Assembly: GCA_016926455.1 (NCBI GenBank)
Contig: JAFGOO010000032.1
Coordinates: 1-14,242, forward strand
DNA from: Methanosarcinaceae archaeon
GTDB taxonomy: Archaea > Halobacteriota > Methanosarcinia > Methanosarcinales > Methanosarcinaceae
Reading direction: 5' to 3'
Length of the DNA stretch: 14,242 nt
The notes below the pieces were generated by a model. It searched no databases. It saw only the letters and a list, made by a program, of their open reading frames with translations, and was not told the DNA's origin. The stretch's first letter is position 1. Each line of letters starts with the position of its first letter. A program made the translations under genes and the position numbers. Shown one piece after another: positions 1 through 7,543 of this stretch.

Positions 1-126
1 AAGTTCCTTCAATCGTGTTTCAATTTCGTTTTCTAAAACGTTTCTACGGTATTTAGAACACCATATTAAATGAAAACCAATATTATATACTGTTGTTTTA
101 CTATGTTTCCATCGTTCTGATGTCAT
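1..126 (-). CDS. tnpA: IS200/IS605-family transposase TnpA, N-terminal part (runs off the left edge)
   Basis: Reading the minus strand from an ATG at 124-126 gives 42 in-frame codons without a stop, up to base 1. The protein contains TVYNIGFHLIWCSKYRRNVL, which is the strongly conserved first beta strand and following basic turn of Y1 HUH transposases of the IS200/IS605 family (family pattern roughly YHLVWCPKYRRKVL). In this family the HUH motif and the catalytic tyrosine lie further C-terminal, outside the window, so activity cannot be judged. TnpA cuts and rejoins single-stranded DNA at hairpins in the element ends. No clear ribosome binding site precedes the ATG; the upstream 127-165 is very AT-rich. 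The family assignment is firm. Whether the gene is intact is unknown. Confidence 0.85.
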   Translation of the reverse strand, partial: MTSERWKHSKTTVYNIGFHLIWCSKYRRNVLENEIETRLKEL

Positions 127-164
127 AATAAATTATATGTATGGCGTATATATATAATTTTTTT

Positions 165-413
165 GATTAAATACCAGGTGGGGTATGATTCATCCCATGT
201 CTAAAAATCATGGGTTTTCTCTACCCCTGCACCCAATTAGTCGTAAAACCCATCAGTATATTTATCCTTGAAAGGAGTCTAGGCGGTGGATTACCGGCAA
301 GGTTACTGGTCTACTTTTCAGTAGATTCGAGAGCGTTGTCCGAGGTATTTCTCTACCATTTCACCTGGGCGATTATCTTGCACGCTCAACAATAATCCAT
401 GTCTTGTCTAGTA
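165..413 (-). ncRNA. Possible orphan omegaRNA / right-end segment of a tnpB element, without tnpB
   Basis: The segment fills the space between tnpA and the phosphorylase gene and has no convincing coding frame. On the minus strand it can form several hairpins: GATTAT with ATAATC (371-397), a perfect 6-bp stem closed by a GAAA tetraloop (310-325), and the terminal palindrome ending in GGGATGAATC (about 186-227). In IS200/IS605 elements the omegaRNA that guides TnpB is transcribed through such a structured 3' region into the right end. No tnpB lies upstream, because the phosphorylase stop codon is at 416. It could therefore be a remnant of a deleted tnpB element, a mobilised non-autonomous end, or simply a long left end of the tnpA element. 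The structure is seen; the omegaRNA identity is inference. Confidence 0.35.
177..233. repeat. Imperfect palindrome at the end of an IS200/IS605 element
   Basis: Nested inverted repeats are visible. The core is CCCATG at 194-199 pairing with CATGGG at 209-214 over a 9-nt loop. The outer arm is GGGGTA at 180-185 pairing with TACCCC at 222-227, and GGTG at 177-180 can meet CACC at 230-233. Read on the minus strand, the core hairpin is followed by GGGATGAATC, a sequence I associate from memory with the right-end hairpin of IS200/IS605 elements carrying tnpB. Subterminal hairpins of this kind are what TnpA binds. The palindrome lies upstream of the minus-strand tnpA, so by position it could also be that element's left end. 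Confidence 0.6.
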
Positions 414-415
414 AT

Positions 416-1222
416 CTACAGCCTAGCCCCTTTTGTTGCATAGCAACACATGCACTCCCGCTCAACCGGAATGTTAGAAATTGCATCCGATATAACCCCA
501 AAGAGCACATTCTGCACACCTTTTAGCGTTTCTATCACTTCATCAACTGTCAGTTTTTCATCGCTCATCCCGCATGCGCAGTTCGTGACCGTACAGATGG
601 ATGCGTAACACAGTTCCAGCTCTTTTGCAAGTATCACTTCCGGTACACCCGTCATGCCAACCACATCCCCGAACTGGCGCATCATGTTTATCTCGGCCCT
701 TGTCTCAAAGCGCGGCCCCTCTGTACAGATATAAATACCTTCATCATATTCGATACCTCTCTTTTCAAGGGAATTTGATAGGCATTTTTTTATTTCAGGA
801 CAGTAGGGTTTCACCATATCCACATGTACTGTTTCGTTGTCAAAAAAAGTTGAGACCCTGTTTCTAGTAAAATCCAGAAAATCATCGAGGATAACAAAAC
901 TTCCAATTGGGTGGTTTTTCATGGTACCAACCGAATTAGTTGAGATAACCCGTTTTGCCCCTAGTTCTTTTGCAGCCCATAAATTGGCTCGATAGTTAAT
1001 CCTGTGTGGAGGTGTATTTTTCTTTGTACCCACATGTCTAGGTATAATGGCAATCTGCAGCTTTTTCATTTCGCAGATGTAGGTATTGACGTTGCCATAG
1101 GGCGTCCTGGTCGTCCGAGACTTACAATCTTCAAACGAGGTGAAACCAACACCTCCAAGGATCACAGCCGATATCTCAGAATCCTGTTCTTGCTGATTCA
1201 GTCGTTCCTTTTGTATCTGCAT
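416..1222 (-). CDS. MTAP/PNP-family phosphorylase, probably S-methyl-5'-thioinosine phosphorylase
   Basis: A 268-residue protein of the purine nucleoside phosphorylase/MTA phosphorylase family, probably acting in salvage of the methylthioadenosine-derived nucleoside left from S-adenosylmethionine use. Family motifs are present: a glycine loop ILGGVGF (21-27), RH at 62-63 with PPHRINYRANLWA (71-83), STNSVGT (94-100), and CTEGPRFETRAE (167-178) followed by GMTGVPEVILAKE (189-201). At the base-contact loop (TVTNCACGM, 211-219) an Asn stands where MTA phosphorylases carry Asp, which favours a 6-oxopurine such as methylthioinosine. The C-terminus has C257-M-C259-C260, resembling the stabilising CXC motif of archaeal homologues. 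The ATG at 1222 is chosen because AGGTG lies six bases upstream; GTG at 1231 or at 1165 is possible. The start overlaps the DUF373 gene by 47 bp, so the two are probably co-translated. The family is certain, the substrate inferred. Confidence 0.88.
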   Translation of the reverse strand: MQIQKERLNQQEQDSEISAVILGGVGFTSFEDCKSRTTRTPYGNVNTYICEMKKLQIAIIPRHVGTKKNTPPHRINYRANLWAAKELGAKRVISTNSVGTMKNHPIGSFVILDDFLDFTRNRVSTFFDNETVHVDMVKPYCPEIKKCLSNSLEKRGIEYDEGIYICTEGPRFETRAEINMMRQFGDVVGMTGVPEVILAKELELCYASICTVTNCACGMSDEKLTVDEVIETLKGVQNVLFGVISDAISNIPVERECMCCYATKGARL

Positions 1223-2303
1223 CCCTGACACCTGTCGAAATTTTTATTCCTATCAGGGCGATTATAATCGCACTTACGGTAGAGTACACAAGGTATTGAA
1301 GGGCAACCTCAGGTGTTGTATATATATTTATGACCGAACTGATGGACAAAAGGTACGTGCTCGCACTCCAGAACAGCAGGCCCAGTGAAATTACAAAGAA
1401 TGTAGGAGATAGATGGCGGATTATCAGTTTTCCATTCATCCGGAGGTCTAGGATATTGCCGAAATTCGCAAATAATGCGGCTGCTACGAACCACCAGATT
1501 GAAGCATTGATAAAGACCGTTATCAGTGTAAGGGAACCATAGTACCAAACTCCTCCATTATTATAGTAACCCCAAACTTCCACCACACCTTGGACTGTTG
1601 CGATAACTCCGATAAGCACGGCTGAGGTGTAGGTTATGAATGAGATTTTACCTCTGTAAAATGACGTATTCATCCTGTCTGTAAAGACGGCAAACGCATC
1701 GTCAAGCCCGAATCCCCTGTAGAGCATGTAAAGCCCCACAGCTGCCAGAATTCCAATAACAGCACCTTCCGGATAGTTTGCCAGCAAAAATAGTGCATAT
1801 ATAATTGAGGCAAGTCCCATAGGCACGAAAAAAGTATGGGATATCTTCGGGTCGCTGAATGCATGTTTTAATATGTAGTAGGTACTTTCAAGGTTTGCAC
1901 TCTGCATGACAACTATGCGTTTCACAGAGTCTATCTTTATACGGGACTGTATAATTGGAACCAGTGTCTCATCCTCGGCACCATCCGAGATGAATATAGC
2001 GCTTTTTGCATCAAATTCTTTCAATATTTTGTCAAACTGCTGGGAAATCTTCTGATCGGATAAGATGCCTATGTTCTTGTCGCCTGCAAGCGATATTATC
2101 TCGGCATCCATACCCTTTGCCCTTAAATCATCAAGTACCTTGATGCCGCCAAATATCGTGTTCGTATCAGAATCCTCGGGGTCAGCAGTTGCGAGTTTGA
2201 CAGCAGCTTCAATATTTTTCTCACGCCCGATCACCGGTGTCGTGACTTTTGCCTTTTCTCCAAGATCGTTATCCCTATCGATACATATTATCAGTGTTTC
2301 CAT
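1176..2303 (-). CDS. DUF373 family membrane protein
   Basis: A 375-residue protein of the archaeal DUF373 family, whose function is not established. The N-terminal half (about 1-155) is soluble and carries TLIICIDRDNDLGEKA (3-18) and FISDGAEDE (104-112), acidic motifs typical of the family. The C-terminal half holds about six hydrophobic segments, near residues 157-177, 180-196, 219-243, 256-280, 301-322 and 335-356, so it should be an integral membrane protein with a cytoplasmic acidic head. A GAGGT ribosome binding site precedes the ATG and an archaeal TATA box lies at 2331-2339. The last codons overlap the phosphorylase start. The two genes form one unit, separated by 88 bp from mptE upstream, but no functional link is known to me. 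Confidence 0.88.
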   Translation of the reverse strand: METLIICIDRDNDLGEKAKVTTPVIGREKNIEAAVKLATADPEDSDTNTIFGGIKVLDDLRAKGMDAEIISLAGDKNIGILSDQKISQQFDKILKEFDAKSAIFISDGAEDETLVPIIQSRIKIDSVKRIVVMQSANLESTYYILKHAFSDPKISHTFFVPMGLASIIYALFLLANYPEGAVIGILAAVGLYMLYRGFGLDDAFAVFTDRMNTSFYRGKISFITYTSAVLIGVIATVQGVVEVWGYYNNGGVWYYGSLTLITVFINASIWWFVAAALFANFGNILDLRMNGKLIIRHLSPTFFVISLGLLFWSASTYLLSISSVINIYTTPEVALQYLVYSTVSAIIIALIGIKISTGVRDADTKGTTESARTGF

Positions 2304-2330
2304 GAAACCTCTTTATGTAATCTAAAAGGA

Positions 2331-2339
2331 ATATATAAA
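2331..2339 (-). promoter_or_regulatory. TATA box for the DUF373-phosphorylase unit
   Basis: On the minus strand the sequence reads TTTATATAT, matching the archaeal TATA consensus, 28 bp upstream of the DUF373 ATG. Transcription should then start close to the ribosome binding site, giving a very short leader. A small hairpin (ATGCT/AGCAT, 2355-2369) lies just upstream, behind the mptE stop codon, without a T-tract. Confidence 0.55.
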
Positions 2340-2391
2340 TAGATATCCAATGTGATGCTACAGAAGCATAAATAGTGTGGATGACGCTGGT

Positions 2392-3015
2392 CTACAGTTC
2401 ATCTATCAACCACCGTGCCCATTTCAATTTCTTTTTCTTCATAGGCGATACATCGGTGTCTTCAAGGTCAAAACCAATGATTGTGATACTTGCTGCATTG
2501 AACTCCTTTGCGAGATAGACACACCTGTCACCATCCGTGAATCCCCCGAAATTATGAATATCATTCAGGGGTTTGGACTGAGTCGTACCTATAATGTCCT
2601 TAAGACGTGGCACATATTTTTCGAGCTTATCTATATTGTCACCATGGGCGTGGACAACAGCAATTGCACCTTTCTGGTTTGCGATGATCTCTTTTTCAAT
2701 ATCCCCGTCTAGATCGGTCACAATGATATCTGGGATAATTCCGGTGTCCACCAGTACTGCAGTGGCGCCATCTGCTGCTATTATTACGTAGTCTTTAGGG
2801 TCTATAAGTTTAAGATCGTCAGGGAGAACAGGTGCATTTCCACAGATAAGGACATCTTTTCCTTGGACGAGTTCTGCAAGTACTGGAGTGCCCACGGAAT
2901 TTGCGTCTGTCAGTATTTCGGAAAGAATAATAGCAGCACGCTCATCCTCCTCTCTGCTGAATCCGAAATCATCAAGAATTTGCAGGTATATCGGTTCCCA
3001 TAGGTCAAAATCCAT
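2392..3015 (-). CDS. mptE: 6-hydroxymethyl-7,8-dihydropterin pyrophosphokinase (MptE, DUF115)
   Basis: A 207-residue protein resembling archaeal MptE, which activates 6-hydroxymethyl-7,8-dihydropterin with ATP for tetrahydromethanopterin synthesis, the C1 carrier of methanogens and relatives. Recognisable stretches are MDFDLWEPIYLQIL at the N-terminus, ICGNAPVLP (57-65), IIAADGATAVL (78-88), PDIIVTDLDGD (95-105), HAHGDN (122-127), and GGFTDGDR (157-164). The open frame extends upstream into ileS to base 3108, but the ATG at 3015 is the true start: it sits 13 bp after the ileS stop (3029-3031), is preceded by GGAG at six bases, and matches where the family begins. It is therefore the second gene of an ileS-mptE operon. 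The family is clear; the exact activity is inferred from homologues. Confidence 0.88.
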   Translation of the reverse strand: MDFDLWEPIYLQILDDFGFSREEDERAAIILSEILTDANSVGTPVLAELVQGKDVLICGNAPVLPDDLKLIDPKDYVIIAADGATAVLVDTGIIPDIIVTDLDGDIEKEIIANQKGAIAVVHAHGDNIDKLEKYVPRLKDIIGTTQSKPLNDIHNFGGFTDGDRCVYLAKEFNAASITIIGFDLEDTDVSPMKKKKLKWARWLIDEL

Positions 3016-3028
3016 AAAAACTCCAGAA

Positions 3029-6000
3029 TTAAACTGGCGTGATGCCAATATGCATGGGTACGCCTTCAACATCCCAGTCTTTGACAAGTATTCCGGTGGC
3101 TTCAACATCTAACCCTATGACAAGTATCTTTGCTCGAACTTCTTTTGCAATAAACACTTCCATGTCAAGGACAAGGTCCAACACTCGTTCTTCACTGATC
3201 CTTATAAATGCCTTGATGCTCTCATCAACTGCAAGGTCGAGTTCTTTTCGCATATCCTGCACCCTGCGGATAACCTCTCTTGAGAAGCCCTCGGATTCAA
3301 TCTCCCGGGTGAGCCTTGCATCAACATACACCATTCCACTACTGTACTCGGCATTTGACACATTTTCAGGAAGCTTTTCCTTAAAGCTAACCATATCGTT
3401 AGTAATGGTTGCACTGGTGCCGTCAGCAAATGTAATCTTAAACTCGCCGATCTCTGCCAGTGTTGTCTTCATCAAGGTTGAATCTGCCTGTTTTATAGCA
3501 CCTATCACCTTGCCTGCATCGCTTTTGAAGACCGGTCCAAGAGTAGCCGGGGTGGGAATGGCTTCAATTCCAAGTTCATCCCAGGTCTCACCTACACCGT
3601 TAAGAACAATGTCCTTTGCATTTGTCTGGTCCATGAGCACTGACCTCAGTTCATTGACCGCAGAGGCGCTCTGTTCATTCTTGGGGGCAACGACGATACG
3701 GGATACTGGCCATCTCAGTTTGCGTCCGACCTTCTGGCGGGCATTGGCTGAAGCTTCCACCATGGACTGGATAATTTTCATGTTGGATTCGAGTTTCCTA
3801 TCAACAAGGGCATCGTTGGCAACTGGCCAGTCGCACATATGTACTGATACTGGCGCGCTAGGATCGACATTCATGACAAGGTTCTGGTACATCTCCTCTG
3901 CTAGGTATGGCATAAAAGGAGCGATCAGTTTGGCGGTTGTGACGAAGACATCATACAGGACCCTGTATACTGCGAGTTTATCCGGGTCGTCTGCTTCCAC
4001 CCATGTCCTAGGTCTGATCAACTGGATATACCACCTTGAGAGATCTTCTAGGATAAATTCAGTAATGGCACGGATTGCCTTGTGAAGCATGTAGTTATCC
4101 ATTGCATTATCCACATCTTGGATGACAGCCTGCATACGGGAGAGCATCCACCTGTCTTCCTTTCGCAGGTGTTTCGAGACGGATTCAAGGGATACTTTTT
4201 GGGGGTCAAAGCTATCAAGAATCATATATGGTAGCGGGAAGCGGTATACATTCCAGAGGATGTTTAGTATCCTGTGGACGTTTGCGACTTCGTCACCGTG
4301 GAATCTCAGGTCATCCCATGGTGAACTAGCTGAAAGGACATATGCGCGCAGAGTGTCGGCTCCGTATTTTGCAATGACATCAGCAGGTTCGACCACGTTC
4401 CCGATGCTCTTTGACATCTTCTTGCCGTCCTTGTCAAGAGTGAATCCATGCATAAGCACGCTCTTATACGGTGCTTTCCCGAGTGCGATCATGCTTGCGC
4501 CTAATTGCGAGTAGAACCATCCGCGAGTCTGGTCGTGTCCTTCGGTTATAAAATCTGCAGGCCACCATCTGTCAAAAAGCTCTCTTGTATGCGGGAAGTT
4601 CAGTGTAGCCCACGAGGCCACAGCCGAATCGAACCACACGTCAAAAACATCGGGAACACGGAACATGATGCCTCCACATTCACATGGGATGGTGATATCA
4701 TCCACATAAGGACGGTGCAACTCGGTCTTTTCATCAGCTCCAGATTTATCGATGAGTTCCTGTTTTGTGCCTATTACCTCAAGTTTGCCGCAGGTTTTGC
4801 ATTTCCATATCGGTATGGGTATTCCCCAGTAGCGCTGGCGTGAGATGCACCAGTCGCGTGCACCTTCAACCCAGTCCCTGAATCGGGAAGATCCTGCCCA
4901 TTCAGGATACCATTTAACCTTTTCGATCTCTGAAAGCATGTCTTCCTTCAGTTCTGAGATCTTCAGGAACCACTGCTCGGTTGCGAGATAGATTATTGGG
5001 GTCTTGCAGCGCCAGCAGTGACCGTATCTGTGTGTGATCGTTTCCTCGGCCAGCAGTTTATCCCTTTCATTAAGATCGTCCATCACTATTCTATTGGCGT
5101 CTACGATGTTCATTCCTGCGTACTTGCCTGCTTTTTCCGTGTAATTACCTGAAGGGCCCACCGGGCAGAATATCGGAAGGTTGTTCTGGATACCGACCTC
5201 AAAGTCCTCTATACCATGACCGGGTGCAATGTGAACGCATCCTGTGTTCTCGGATGTGACGAAATCTGCAAGGTATACTCCGTGCTGGAATTCTGCCTGT
5301 ACTGGTATCACATCTGCAAGTGGGTGCTCATATGTAAGTTTTGTCAGTTCCTCGCCAAGAGTTGTCCCGAGAATCTTGTAATCAGTGTACCTTCCTTTCC
5401 TGAGGACGTTTTCAACTAGTTCGGTTGCGATTATTAGTATCTCTTTGTGTCCGTCCCCTGCGGTTGCAAGGACTTTTGAGTATTCGAAGGATGGATGGAC
5501 TGCCACTGCGATGTTTGACGGGATGGTCCAGGGGGTTGTGGTCCAGATTACGATGTATGTGTCTTCTTCCCCTTTTACTTTGAACTTGATGTAGATTGAG
5601 GGGTCGGTGCGTTCTTCGTATTCCACTTCCGAGTCGGCGATTGCGGTTTCGCATCTTGGGCACCAGTTTACCACGCGCTTACCCTGCTCGAGCAGGTCTT
5701 TTTCATGCCCTTGCTTTAGTGCCCACCATGCAGCTTCGAGATATTCATCACGCAGGGTCATGTAGGGGTCTTTCCAGTCTAGCCACGCTCCAAGCATCCG
5801 AAACTGTTCGGTCATTTCGTCTTTCTGGGTCAGTGCGAATTCCTTACATTTTTCGATGAATCTGCCAACACCGTAGCTTTCGATATCTTTCTTTGATTTG
5901 AACCCGAGCAGTTCCTCGACCTTTACCTCGATTGGCAGACCGTGCATGTCCCAACCTGCACGGTCTAGGATATAGCGGTTGTTCATGGATTTGTAGCGCA

Positions 6001-6208
6001 GGATGGAGTCTTTTATGACCTTGTTCCACGCAGTGCCGAGGTGTATACGACCTGTGGTGTACGGAGGGCCGTCAACAAAAAAGAACTTTTTGCCGCCTTT
6101 CCTGTGTTCACGTACCTTTGAGTACGCATCGGTCTTCTCCCAGAACGCATGTATCTTTTTCTCTATTTCATTTGCGTTGTATTGATTTGTAATCTCCTGT
6201 AATGTCAT
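3029..6208 (-). CDS. ileS: Isoleucyl-tRNA synthetase
   Basis: A 1059-residue class I aminoacyl-tRNA synthetase, full length for the archaeal type. The HIGH-equivalent HLGT is at 56-59 inside GPPYTTGRIHLGTAWN, and KMSKS is at 597-601. Between them lies the CP1 editing domain with GCVHIAPGHGIEDFEVG (323-339), and further on DVWFDSAVASW (523-533). Cysteine pairs CPRC (183-186), CWRC (398-401), CKTC (470-473) and CEC (509-511) are probably zinc ligands. The C-terminal anticodon-binding region follows. The ATG at 6206-6208 is preferred over the in-frame TTG at 6215-6217, because the only GGAG ends two bases before that TTG but ten before the ATG. It is the first gene of the operon with mptE, with a TATA box at 6266-6277. 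Confidence 0.97.
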   Translation of the reverse strand: MTLQEITNQYNANEIEKKIHAFWEKTDAYSKVREHRKGGKKFFFVDGPPYTTGRIHLGTAWNKVIKDSILRYKSMNNRYILDRAGWDMHGLPIEVKVEELLGFKSKKDIESYGVGRFIEKCKEFALTQKDEMTEQFRMLGAWLDWKDPYMTLRDEYLEAAWWALKQGHEKDLLEQGKRVVNWCPRCETAIADSEVEYEERTDPSIYIKFKVKGEEDTYIVIWTTTPWTIPSNIAVAVHPSFEYSKVLATAGDGHKEILIIATELVENVLRKGRYTDYKILGTTLGEELTKLTYEHPLADVIPVQAEFQHGVYLADFVTSENTGCVHIAPGHGIEDFEVGIQNNLPIFCPVGPSGNYTEKAGKYAGMNIVDANRIVMDDLNERDKLLAEETITHRYGHCWRCKTPIIYLATEQWFLKISELKEDMLSEIEKVKWYPEWAGSSRFRDWVEGARDWCISRQRYWGIPIPIWKCKTCGKLEVIGTKQELIDKSGADEKTELHRPYVDDITIPCECGGIMFRVPDVFDVWFDSAVASWATLNFPHTRELFDRWWPADFITEGHDQTRGWFYSQLGASMIALGKAPYKSVLMHGFTLDKDGKKMSKSIGNVVEPADVIAKYGADTLRAYVLSASSPWDDLRFHGDEVANVHRILNILWNVYRFPLPYMILDSFDPQKVSLESVSKHLRKEDRWMLSRMQAVIQDVDNAMDNYMLHKAIRAITEFILEDLSRWYIQLIRPRTWVEADDPDKLAVYRVLYDVFVTTAKLIAPFMPYLAEEMYQNLVMNVDPSAPVSVHMCDWPVANDALVDRKLESNMKIIQSMVEASANARQKVGRKLRWPVSRIVVAPKNEQSASAVNELRSVLMDQTNAKDIVLNGVGETWDELGIEAIPTPATLGPVFKSDAGKVIGAIKQADSTLMKTTLAEIGEFKITFADGTSATITNDMVSFKEKLPENVSNAEYSSGMVYVDARLTREIESEGFSREVIRRVQDMRKELDLAVDESIKAFIRISEERVLDLVLDMEVFIAKEVRAKILVIGLDVEATGILVKDWDVEGVPMHIGITPV

Positions 6209-6265
6209 TATAGGCAATCTCCATGAATGAAAGGTAATATGGCACCCTTCTTAAATGTAATATTT

Positions 6266-6277
6266 TTTTAAATATAT
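6266..6277 (-). promoter_or_regulatory. TATA box for ileS-mptE
   Basis: The minus strand reads ATATATTTAAAA within an AT-rich block, about 60 bp upstream of the ileS ATG. A start about 25 bp downstream would give a leader of roughly 35-40 nt that includes the GGAG. The exact box position within the AT run is uncertain. Confidence 0.45.
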
Positions 6278-6368
6278 CGTAGCGAACCCGCGCATTTGAG
6301 TACATATCTAATAACGAAGATGAGTCTATTTGTTACCTCAAATTAATGGAAAAAAGATTAGATGCTAT

Positions 6369-6760
6369 TTAAGGATTAGGTTTTTGGGGTGGGTCATCAA
6401 ATCTATTGGTGTTAAGCAATTTTCTAACATTTCCCGTACCAATAATTTCCCTATGATAACAGCTTGGTTCTCAGAGATTATTTTTATCATCACTCTTTCA
6501 ATTCGGGAAACATCAGTCTAGGTATTTATCACTCTCTTTAATTCTCTTAGCAATAAAATTTATGGAATATTTTGGCGGGTATTTTATGTACAAATACACA
6601 TGACCAGGGTTCACAAACATATCAATTATCTCAATATCCAATTCCCTATACGTTTTTCTGATACTCGCCTCTATCACATCGTTACCTAACCGCCACAGAC
6701 ATAATAAACCAGTTTGGAATTACGTGCTTTAGTCTGCAGATATTCCTTCGTATCTTCCAT
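6369..6760 (-). pseudogene. tnpA: Decayed IS200-type TnpA transposase
   Basis: The ATG at 6758-6760 opens a frame reading EYLQTKARNSKLVYYV, which stops at TAG. Shifting frame near 6685-6708 gives WRLGNDVIEASIRKTYREL and FVNPGHVYLYIKYPPKYSI, then three in-frame TGA codons (6513-6515, 6498-6500, 6471-6473), EPSCYHREIIGTGNVRKLL and a final TAA at 6369-6371. This follows the whole IS200 TnpA pattern (YHLVW...YRR; PDHVHLL..PPKYS; LWAPSCYHGSVG; V.KYI..Q) over about 131 residues, the usual family length. The third TGA sits where Trp is expected. The second His of the HUH motif has become Tyr, and the expected catalytic Tyr position reads Leu. It is a dead relic, different in sequence from the TnpA at the left edge. 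No clear terminal hairpins were seen around it. Confidence 0.8.
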
Positions 6761-6794
6761 TAAATTAAAATTAACAAAAAGAATGCACGAAATC

Positions 6795-6801
6795 TTTAAA
6801 A
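6795..6801 (+). promoter_or_regulatory. TATA box for the PUA-domain gene
   Basis: CTTTAAAACC preceded by CGAAAT, a plausible BRE-TATA pair. Start of transcription would fall near 6820-6826, which is at or after the ATG at 6817 and so argues for the TTG start at 6853. Confidence 0.5.
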
Positions 6802-6852
6802 CCGTCCAATCACCTTATGCTACTGGTTATAATATCATCTTTGGGTGATCAA

Positions 6853-7335
6853 TTGAAGATAAAATCCAGAGTTCAGCTTAGAAAATCAAAAAAAAACAAA
6901 TTGATGGATGAACTTGTATCCACCTTCGGGAACAGTATGAGTCAACTATCTGACAGCAAGTTCGAAACAGGCACAGCGGATGAGTTTACCATTATTTTAA
7001 TAGGCGGAAAGCCGCTTTTTTACTACGATAGCGTAGAACTCATTCCTACTCTTCGCGGGGCACTTGAACTGGAACTGAAAACCCCTACCGTAGTAGTGGA
7101 TGCAGGTGCGGTTCGGTATATGGCAAAAGGTGCCGATGTAATGTGCCCCGGAATCGTCAAAGCAGACCCATCTATCAGGAAGGGCGATTTGGTAATCATT
7201 ACAGAAGAAAGCCATGGCAAACCTCTTGCCATCGGACGTGCACTCATGCCCGGTGAAGCCATGAAGGCAGAATCTGGAAAAGCCATCAAGTCAATTCATT
7301 ATGTTGGAGACAAGCTCTGGAATATCGATATATAA
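6853..7335 (+). CDS. PUA-domain RNA-binding protein, MCT-1/Tma20-like
   Basis: A 160-residue protein with a basic N-terminus (MKIKSRVQLRKSKKNK), a pre-PUA part (about 17-75), and a C-terminal PUA domain (about 78-153) showing TPTVVVDAGAVRYMAKGADV (78-97), CPGIVKADPSIRKGDLVII (98-116) and GKPLAIGRALM (122-132). The arrangement is that of archaeal relatives of MCT-1/Tma20, the eIF2D-type factors linked to translation initiation and ribosome recycling. A TTG at 6853 is chosen over the ATG at 6817: GGTGATC (6844-6850), an extended complement of the 16S rRNA 3' end, sits just ahead; the promoter places the transcript start after 6817; and the family begins with this basic segment. A 208-bp AT-rich gap separates it from sepF. 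The domain is sure, the cellular role inferred. Confidence 0.85.
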   Translation: MKIKSRVQLRKSKKNKLMDELVSTFGNSMSQLSDSKFETGTADEFTIILIGGKPLFYYDSVELIPTLRGALELELKTPTVVVDAGAVRYMAKGADVMCPGIVKADPSIRKGDLVIITEESHGKPLAIGRALMPGEAMKAESGKAIKSIHYVGDKLWNIDI

Positions 7336-7543
7336 TAGCATTTAAAATACCATGAGTATCTATATAAATAACATTAAATACTGACATGGAAACCAGCACA
7401 TTAAAATAAGTAAACGCATCAACTAACGTTGAAATCACTATATTCCCTGTATATTATATATCTAAAAAACGTTCAATAACAAACTTAATTAAGAGAAATA
7501 TTAATCTACTCAAGAAAGATTTGGAAAATAAAAGGTGCGGATC

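Larger units (their letters stand above)
6218..6852. other. Divergent intergenic region between ileS and the PUA gene
   Basis: About 630 bp between two divergent transcription units. It contains the ileS promoter (near 6266-6277), the tnpA pseudogene (6369-6760), and the PUA-gene promoter (near 6795). A short plus-strand frame at 6330-6521 lies opposite the pseudogene and has no coding character. Confidence 0.7.

Noticed and set aside
210..395. Plus-strand 61-codon ORF in the IS end region
   Set aside because: It crosses the palindrome and hairpins, has no ribosome binding site and no recognisable sequence.
1..413. CRISPR array or tRNA in the left intergenic region
   Set aside because: There are no regularly spaced repeats, and the hairpins do not fit a cloverleaf.
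2355..2369. Hairpin behind mptE considered as a terminator
   Set aside because: The stem has only five base pairs and no T-tract follows on the minus strand.
3039..4085. Long plus-strand ORF (348 codons) opposite ileS
   Set aside because: It is a Ser/Thr-rich antisense shadow of the ileS coding strand without motifs.
6330..6521. Plus-strand 63-codon ORF upstream of the PUA gene
   Set aside because: It lies opposite the tnpA pseudogene, whose conserved protein motifs explain the sequence on the minus strand.
6817..6852. N-terminal extension of the PUA protein from the ATG at 6817
   Set aside because: The predicted transcript start falls at or after this ATG, and GGTGATC directly precedes the TTG at 6853.
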